Positions 7,999-11,180 of a stretch of DNA of 11,180 nt are shown in pieces. A program made the position numbers and the translations under genes. How positions within the stretch are numbered: the first letter of the stretch is position 1; each line of letters starts with the position of its first letter. Origin of the DNA: Actinomycetota bacterium (GTDB taxonomy: Bacteria; Actinomycetota; Actinomycetes; Nanopelagicales; Nanopelagicaceae); assembly GCA_947457445.1 (NCBI GenBank), contig CANGVO010000022.1, forward strand, positions 1-11,180, written 5' to 3'. The notes beneath the pieces are model-generated. The model searched no databases and was not told the origin of the DNA. It saw only the letters and a list, made by a program, of their open reading frames with translations.

Positions 7999-8885
7999 GC
8001 TGTTCGCTCCTGGAAATCTCCATCAACCCAAATACGTTGCAACATGTGCCAATCCTGAGGGTGCTTAGAAATTCCGTCTGCAAATAGGTCAGCGCATTTT
8101 TGAACCACTGCAGCAACACGCTGTGTCTCTGGTCCCTCTGACGGAATATCCACTTGGTTGAACTCAATATGTATTCCAGTATTCGTATAAGAAACATAAG
8201 CAGTAACTAGAGGTATTCCTGTTCGAATGGCCAAAAGTGCCGCCCCGGCTGGCATGCGTGCTGGATGTCCAAAGAAACTTACATCCACTCCACTTTTTGA
8301 TAAATCACGATCGGCAACCAATGCAATTAGAGATCCTTCGCGCGCACGTTGCATCAGTGTGGCCATTGATCTGCCATCTAAAGCCAATACTTCCATGCCA
8401 ATGTTTTGGCGGTACTCCAAAAACTTATTAAATAGCGCTTCCGGCTTTAACCGCTCCGCAACAGTTACGAGTGGAAATCCCATAGCGCAAAAATACGAAC
8501 CCGCATGATCCCAATTGCCTGCGTGTGGCAGAGCAACAACAACACCGCGTCCATCTTTCATCGGCCCAGTCAATAATTCTTCTCGTGTAACCGTTACCGT
8601 CGTGGAAATTCGAGATTTGGACCAATCAGGAGATCTAAAGGTGTCACACCAATATCGCATGTAAGAAGTAACGGCCTCAGCCATCAATTGATCCATTTCA
8701 ATGGCGCTTTTATCTGGTGTAACTCGTTCTAGATTGCTTCGCAAGCGCTTCATCCGGGCACCGTTGCGAGTGAGCGCAAATTTTCCGATTTGGTCAAACA
8801 GTGAATAGGCAAATTTTTCGGGTAGGGATCGAACGATTCGCCATCCCATGAAGTAAGCCCCCGCAATTAGAAAATCAAATTTCAT
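7995..8885 (-). CDS. patA: Phosphatidylinositol mannoside acyltransferase (PatA/HtrB-type)
   Basis: PatA acylates the 6-position of the PIM mannose from acyl-CoA at the inner face of the membrane. The 296-residue product belongs to the LpxL/HtrB lysophospholipid acyltransferase superfamily. It has the H-x4-D motif HAGNWD at 121-126, followed by ADRDLSKSGVDVSFFGHPARMPAG at 191-214, which carries the second conserved acidic block, and WHMLQRIW near the end (family W-x-x-x-Q-P/R-x-W). The N-terminus holds an amphipathic or membrane-associating helix rather than a signal peptide. It starts 5 bp after the pgsA stop and its stop overlaps pimA by four bases. A lipid A acyltransferase is excluded by the actinobacterial PIM context. 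Substrate detail is inferred from context. Confidence 0.92.
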   Translation of the reverse strand: MKFDFLIAGAYFMGWRIVRSLPEKFAYSLFDQIGKFALTRNGARMKRLRSNLERVTPDKSAIEMDQLMAEAVTSYMRYWCDTFRSPDWSKSRISTTVTVTREELLTGPMKDGRGVVVALPHAGNWDHAGSYFCAMGFPLVTVAERLKPEALFNKFLEYRQNIGMEVLALDGRSMATLMQRAREGSLIALVADRDLSKSGVDVSFFGHPARMPAGAALLAIRTGIPLVTAYVSYTNTGIHIEFNQVDIPSEGPETQRVAAVVQKCADLFADGISKHPQDWHMLQRIWVDGDFQERTA

Positions 8886-8890
8886 AATCT

Positions 8891-9493
8891 TTACAGAGCA
8901 GCTTTCACAATCAAGACTCGTTGTACGACGGTAACAATTGTCAAAATTAGCAGCGCCCAGATGCCGATAGTGAGCGCATAAGGAACTCCGAGTCCATCCA
9001 ACCCGATTGCGGTTAATACCAAGATCAATCGTTCAGTTCGCTCGGCGATACCACCGGAACATTCAATGCCATGCGCCTCGGCCTTAGCGCGAATGTACGG
9101 AACTAACCCACCTGAAACCAGGGCAACTAGCGCTATTGGCGCTAGCGGATCATCGCTGTTCATGAGCGCCAGAATCAGCCCAACCATAATCGCCGAATCG
9201 GTTACTCGATCAATTGTTGAATCTAAAAATCCGCCCCATTTACTGGCGCCTTTTTGAGAAATACGCGCCATTGCACCGTCGAATAGATCACTAAGTGCAA
9301 AAAGGGAGATAACAATCGTGCCCCAGAAAAATTCTTGGCGGGGATAAAAATAGAGCGCGCTAACAACTAGTCCAATTGCACCGGTTGCCGTTACTGAGTT
9401 TGGAGTTAGACCAACACGAAGTGCCCCGCGCGCGATTGGATTGATGGCGCGAGTTACGGCAGGTTTTAAAGAAGCGCTTAACATCAGCACCAT
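8891..9493 (-). CDS. pgsA: Phosphatidylinositol phosphate synthase (CDP-alcohol phosphatidyltransferase)
   Basis: The enzyme joins CDP-diacylglycerol and inositol 1-phosphate to give PI-phosphate, the lipid base for PIMs. The 200-residue protein has several hydrophobic helices and the complete CDP-alcohol phosphotransferase signature D69-x2-D72-G73-x2-A76-R77-x9-G87-x3-D91-x3-D95. The lead-in NPIARGALRVGLTPNSVT is like mycobacterial PgsA1. The ATG at 9493 is used here; ATG 9484 (three codons later) is equally possible, because TACGAT at 9497-9492 would be a -10 element giving a leaderless mRNA starting at 9484. No Shine-Dalgarno precedes either. It heads the pgsA-patA-pimA run and is divergent from the small EF-G-like gene. 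Cardiolipin or PG-phosphate synthase is less likely given its neighbours. Confidence 0.93.
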   Translation of the reverse strand: MVLMLSASLKPAVTRAINPIARGALRVGLTPNSVTATGAIGLVVSALYFYPRQEFFWGTIVISLFALSDLFDGAMARISQKGASKWGGFLDSTIDRVTDSAIMVGLILALMNSDDPLAPIALVALVSGGLVPYIRAKAEAHGIECSGGIAERTERLILVLTAIGLDGLGVPYALTIGIWALLILTIVTVVQRVLIVKAAL

Positions 9494-9532
9494 CGTAGGC
9501 TTAAGTAAGGTTTTTCACCTATTCTGACGCCT
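9494..9532. promoter_or_regulatory. Divergent intergenic region with probable promoters
   Basis: These 39 bp separate pgsA (minus) from the EF-G-like gene (plus). On the plus strand TATTCT (9520-9525) fits the actinobacterial TANNNT -10 pattern and ends 7 nt before the GTG at 9533, the right distance for a leaderless transcript; no Shine-Dalgarno is within range. On the minus strand TACGAT (9497-9492) is similarly 7 nt ahead of ATG 9484 in pgsA. No convincing -35 hexamers were found. Since pgsA cannot be fed from the + strand gene, a promoter for the pgsA run is expected here. Confidence 0.4.
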
Positions 9533-10105
9533 GTGACCTCGGGCAAACGTATCCATGTATACGGGCATATCTCTGCCCAGCCGCAAGCGATTGCCAATCT
9601 TTTCGGAGCCGAAGTTTCAGACTCAGCGATTGCCGAAAGCGATCTAGCGATCTTTGCGATGAATCCAGCGGCGGGAATAGATCAAGCCACCATTGATCTA
9701 TGGCAATCTCTAAGTGACTTTCAATTACCCAGGTTGGTAGTTGTAAACGAACTCGAAGGATCGGATTCAGATTTCGAAGATGCAATTATGTTAGGAAATC
9801 GCGTACTAGATCAGTTAGTAACTCCTTTCCTCGTGCTCCATGGAGAAACTGGCGAACCAATGGCGTTGATTGATTTAGTGACTTTAGAAATATCTGACTA
9901 CAGCGCCAAACCCGCGATTGTGCGAAATAGCGATCCCGAACATCAAGAATTAGTAGCAGAATTTCGCGAAGAATATCTGGCAGATGTAGAAGCGGCTGGC
10001 GAAGGAGCATTTGCTGCTGGTCTACTTTTCCCAGCGATTCCTATTGTTATCTCTAACGGTCTCGGAATTGATGTTGTTAAAAAATACATTTCGCAGTTGA
10101 ACTGA
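9533..10105 (+). CDS. Degenerate EF-G-like GTPase-domain protein (predicted non-GTPase)
   Basis: This 190-residue protein on the opposite strand starts at GTG 9533; an in-frame stop at 9506 and the lack of another nearby start leave no better choice. I see segments that follow the order of the EF-G G domain. VYGHISAQPQ (9-18) sits where the P-loop GHxxxGKT would be. ESDLAIFAMNPAAGIDQATIDLW (35-57) resembles the strand and helix after switch II. LPRLVVVNELEGSDSDFEDAI (65-85) is at the NKxD site. GEPMALIDLVTLEISDY (107-123) and EFREEYLADV (143-152) resemble the G' insert. IPIVISNGLGIDVVKKYIS (169-187) is at the SA (G5) site. The P-loop lysine, the switch I/II motifs and NKxD are all lost (NELE), so nucleotide binding is unlikely. 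No membrane helix or signal. It is divergent from pgsA and convergent with the HIT gene. Homology is by eye only; a wholly unrelated fold remains possible. Confidence 0.75.
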   Translation: MTSGKRIHVYGHISAQPQAIANLFGAEVSDSAIAESDLAIFAMNPAAGIDQATIDLWQSLSDFQLPRLVVVNELEGSDSDFEDAIMLGNRVLDQLVTPFLVLHGETGEPMALIDLVTLEISDYSAKPAIVRNSDPEHQELVAEFREEYLADVEAAGEGAFAAGLLFPAIPIVISNGLGIDVVKKYISQLN

Positions 10106-10130
10106 CAAAAGTCTTACCAAGCAGCTGCGA
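10079..10130 (-). terminator. Possible weak terminator of the thrS-HIT transcript
   Basis: An imperfect inverted repeat (tcgcagttg at 10091-10099, cagctgcga at 10122-10130; eight matches and one wobble) spans the 8-bp gap between the two convergent genes, with a small gac-aaaa-gtc hairpin in its loop. Read on the minus strand it is followed after six bases by a run of six T (10084-10079). The long loop and the spaced T-run make it a weak candidate. On the plus strand no T-run follows. Confidence 0.3.
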
Positions 10131-10635
10131 GTTCATCTCTAGTCTGTGAAAGCAAAACAGGCATAACCTTCGTTTGGCCGATCAGTGGCATGAAATTTGC
10201 ATCGCCTGACCAACGCGGAACAACGTGTTGGTGAATATGTTCGGCAACCCCCGCACCAGAAATGGCACCTTGATTCATGCCTAGGTTAAAACCTGCGGGC
10301 GAAGATACTTTGCGCAACGTCACCATCGCATGAGCGGTCATTTCAGAAATCTCATCGCGTTCTGATTTAGTCAGATCAGTTAAGTCGGCCACGTGCCGCA
10401 AGGCACAAATCAATAGATGGCCAGCGTTGTACGGATAGAGATTCATAACCACATATGCGAATTCACCGCGAGCGACTATCAATCCTTCTTCATCCGACAA
10501 CGTTGGAATTCGACAGAATGGACATTGCACATCATTTTGATCTAACGGGCGGTTTTCACCTTTCAGATATTCCATGCGGTGTGGCGCCCATAAGCGCGCC
10601 CAACGATCGGGCATTCCTAAATCAGCAGAAGCCAT
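10114..10635 (-). CDS. HIT-family nucleotide hydrolase/phosphorylase (Ap4A phosphorylase type)
   Basis: This 173-residue HIT protein is of the type represented by M. tuberculosis Rv2613c, characterised as a diadenosine tetraphosphate phosphorylase and encoded at the same place between thrS and pgsA. Visible: a CPFC motif (38-41) that may bind a metal, the N-terminal lead WAPHRMEYLKG, GHLLICALRHVADLTDLT (72-89), and the histidine triad HIHQH at 133-137 followed by VVPRWSGDANF. The middle triad histidine (H135) is the expected nucleophile. The start ATG 10635 is 2 bp after the thrS stop with AGG 7 nt upstream. The protein is probably cytoplasmic and removes Ap4A, a by-product of aminoacyl-tRNA synthetases such as its neighbour. 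Substrate is inferred from the family. Confidence 0.92.
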   Translation of the reverse strand: MASADLGMPDRWARLWAPHRMEYLKGENRPLDQNDVQCPFCRIPTLSDEEGLIVARGEFAYVVMNLYPYNAGHLLICALRHVADLTDLTKSERDEISEMTAHAMVTLRKVSSPAGFNLGMNQGAISGAGVAEHIHQHVVPRWSGDANFMPLIGQTKVMPVLLSQTRDELAAAW

Positions 10636-10637
10636 AT

Positions 10638-11180
10638 CTAGACCTGTTTGCGGTCGCGAATTGCATTTTGGATTTCAGCGATCGCATCAGCGATTGAAAT
10701 GGAATTCTTCTGTTCACCATTGCGATAACGAATCGAAACTTTACCGGCGCTCTGATCTTCTTCGCCGGCAATTAACATGTAAGGAACTTTTTGCATCTGA
10801 GCGTTACGAATCTTCTTCTGCATGCGATCGTCAGAAGAATCCAAATCAATTCGAATACCTGCTGCCTTAAATTCTTTTACAACGTCAGCTAAATAATCGG
10901 CAAAAGCTTCCGCAACTGGAATCGCAGTAACTTGAACTGGAGCCAACCATGGCGGGAACGCTCCTGAATAGTGCTCGGTTAAAACACCGAAGAATCTTTC
11001 GATTGAACCGAAGAGTGCTCGGTGAATCATCACTGGTCTCTGGCGAGTTCCATCAGTTGCTGAATATTCAAGTTCAAAGCGTTGAGGTAATTGGAAATCG
11101 ACCTGAATTGTGGACATCTGCCAAGTGCGACCAATCGCATCTTTGGCTTGTACCGAAATCTTAGGACCGTAAAAAGCAGC
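10638..11180 (-). CDS. thrS: Threonyl-tRNA synthetase, C-terminal part (cut by window edge)
   Basis: The frame is open from the right edge and ends at TAG 10638, giving the last 180 residues of a class II synthetase. It begins [26 protein letters not shown]..., typical of the ThrRS catalytic core. [11 protein letters not shown] (residues 53-63 of the part) is the class II motif 3 region. [11 protein letters not shown] starts the anticodon-binding domain, which runs to the end. The ATG at 11117 is internal, not a start. The N-terminal TGS, editing and early catalytic domains lie outside the window. The HIT gene follows after 2 bp. Confidence 0.97.
   Translation of the reverse strand, partial: AAFYGPKISVQAKDAIGRTWQMSTIQVDFQLPQRFELEYSATDGTRQRPVMIHRALFGSIERFFGVLTEHYSGAFPPWLAPVQVTAIPVAEAFADYLADVVKEFKAAGIRIDLDSSDDRMQKKIRNAQMQKVPYMLIAGEEDQSAGKVSIRYRNGEQKNSISIADAIAEIQNAIRDRKQV

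Noticed and set aside
7995..8885. Lipid A (LpxL-type) acyltransferase reading
   Set aside because: The fold family is shared, but no lipid A genes are present and the neighbours pgsA and pimA indicate the PIM acyltransferase PatA.
9127..9145. Perfect 7-bp inverted repeat ctagcgc-tattg-gcgctag inside pgsA
   Set aside because: It encodes part of an Ala/Leu-rich membrane helix, where Ala and Leu codons of this kind recur; no T-run or neighbouring signal supports a function.
9519..9785. 88-codon minus-strand frame opposite the EF-G-like gene
   Set aside because: It is Leu/Arg/Ser-rich with no motif, and the + strand frame covers the region with coherent secondary structure; the shadow is the likelier reading.
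10638..11117. ATG 11117 as a start of a separate 159-residue gene
   Set aside because: The frame stays open to the window edge and the 21 codons before it (AAFYGPK...) are conserved ThrRS sequence.

Overview
The window is a compact, almost completely coding stretch of chromosome from an actinobacterium. Two things point there. First, it carries the genes that begin phosphatidylinositol mannoside (PIM) synthesis: PI-phosphate synthase, the PIM acyltransferase PatA and the mannosyltransferase PimA. Second, the gene order thrS, HIT, pgsA, patA, pimA, pdxS, pdxT, yebC, ruvC, ruvA, ruvB, secD is the classic actinobacterial one. Base composition looks mid-to-high 40s % GC by eye (not computed), and spacers are mostly under 40 bp. 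This suggests a streamlined low-GC lineage such as the freshwater acI group (Nanopelagicales). That assignment is an inference from composition and compactness only.

The layout is given here from right to left, the direction of transcription of every gene except one. The 3' part of thrS (threonyl-tRNA synthetase) runs in from the right edge, followed 2 bp later by a HIT-family protein of the Ap4A-phosphorylase type. Next comes the only + strand gene (9533-10105), a 190-residue protein that I read as a shrunken, motif-less relative of the EF-G GTPase domain. It is convergent with the HIT gene and divergent from pgsA. A tightly packed run follows: pgsA, patA, pimA, a short LemA-like membrane protein and a DUF3048 membrane-anchored protein. 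After that come the PLP synthase pair pdxS and pdxT, then yebC, the Holliday-junction genes ruvC, ruvA and ruvB, and finally the N-terminal 228 codons of secD, which leaves at the left edge.

Functionally, pgsA, patA and pimA make the first PIM glycolipids of the inner membrane. The two small membrane proteins beside them (LemA-like, DUF3048) have no assigned job and are probably envelope-related. pdxS and pdxT form the glutamine-dependent pyridoxal-phosphate synthase. ruvCAB encodes branch migration and resolution of Holliday junctions. secD belongs to the protein-export motor. Gene joints are of the coupled type: ATGA overlaps at patA/pimA and ruvC/ruvA, a TAATG at pimA/LemA-like, and spacers of 2 to 55 bp elsewhere.

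No RNA gene, CRISPR array, insertion sequence or prophage remnant was seen. No stretch over 60 bp lacks a gene. The most unusual item is the degenerate EF-G-like gene. The absence of yajC between ruvB and secD, the two uncharacterised membrane proteins, and an identical 14-nt start region shared by pdxS and yebC are secondary points.
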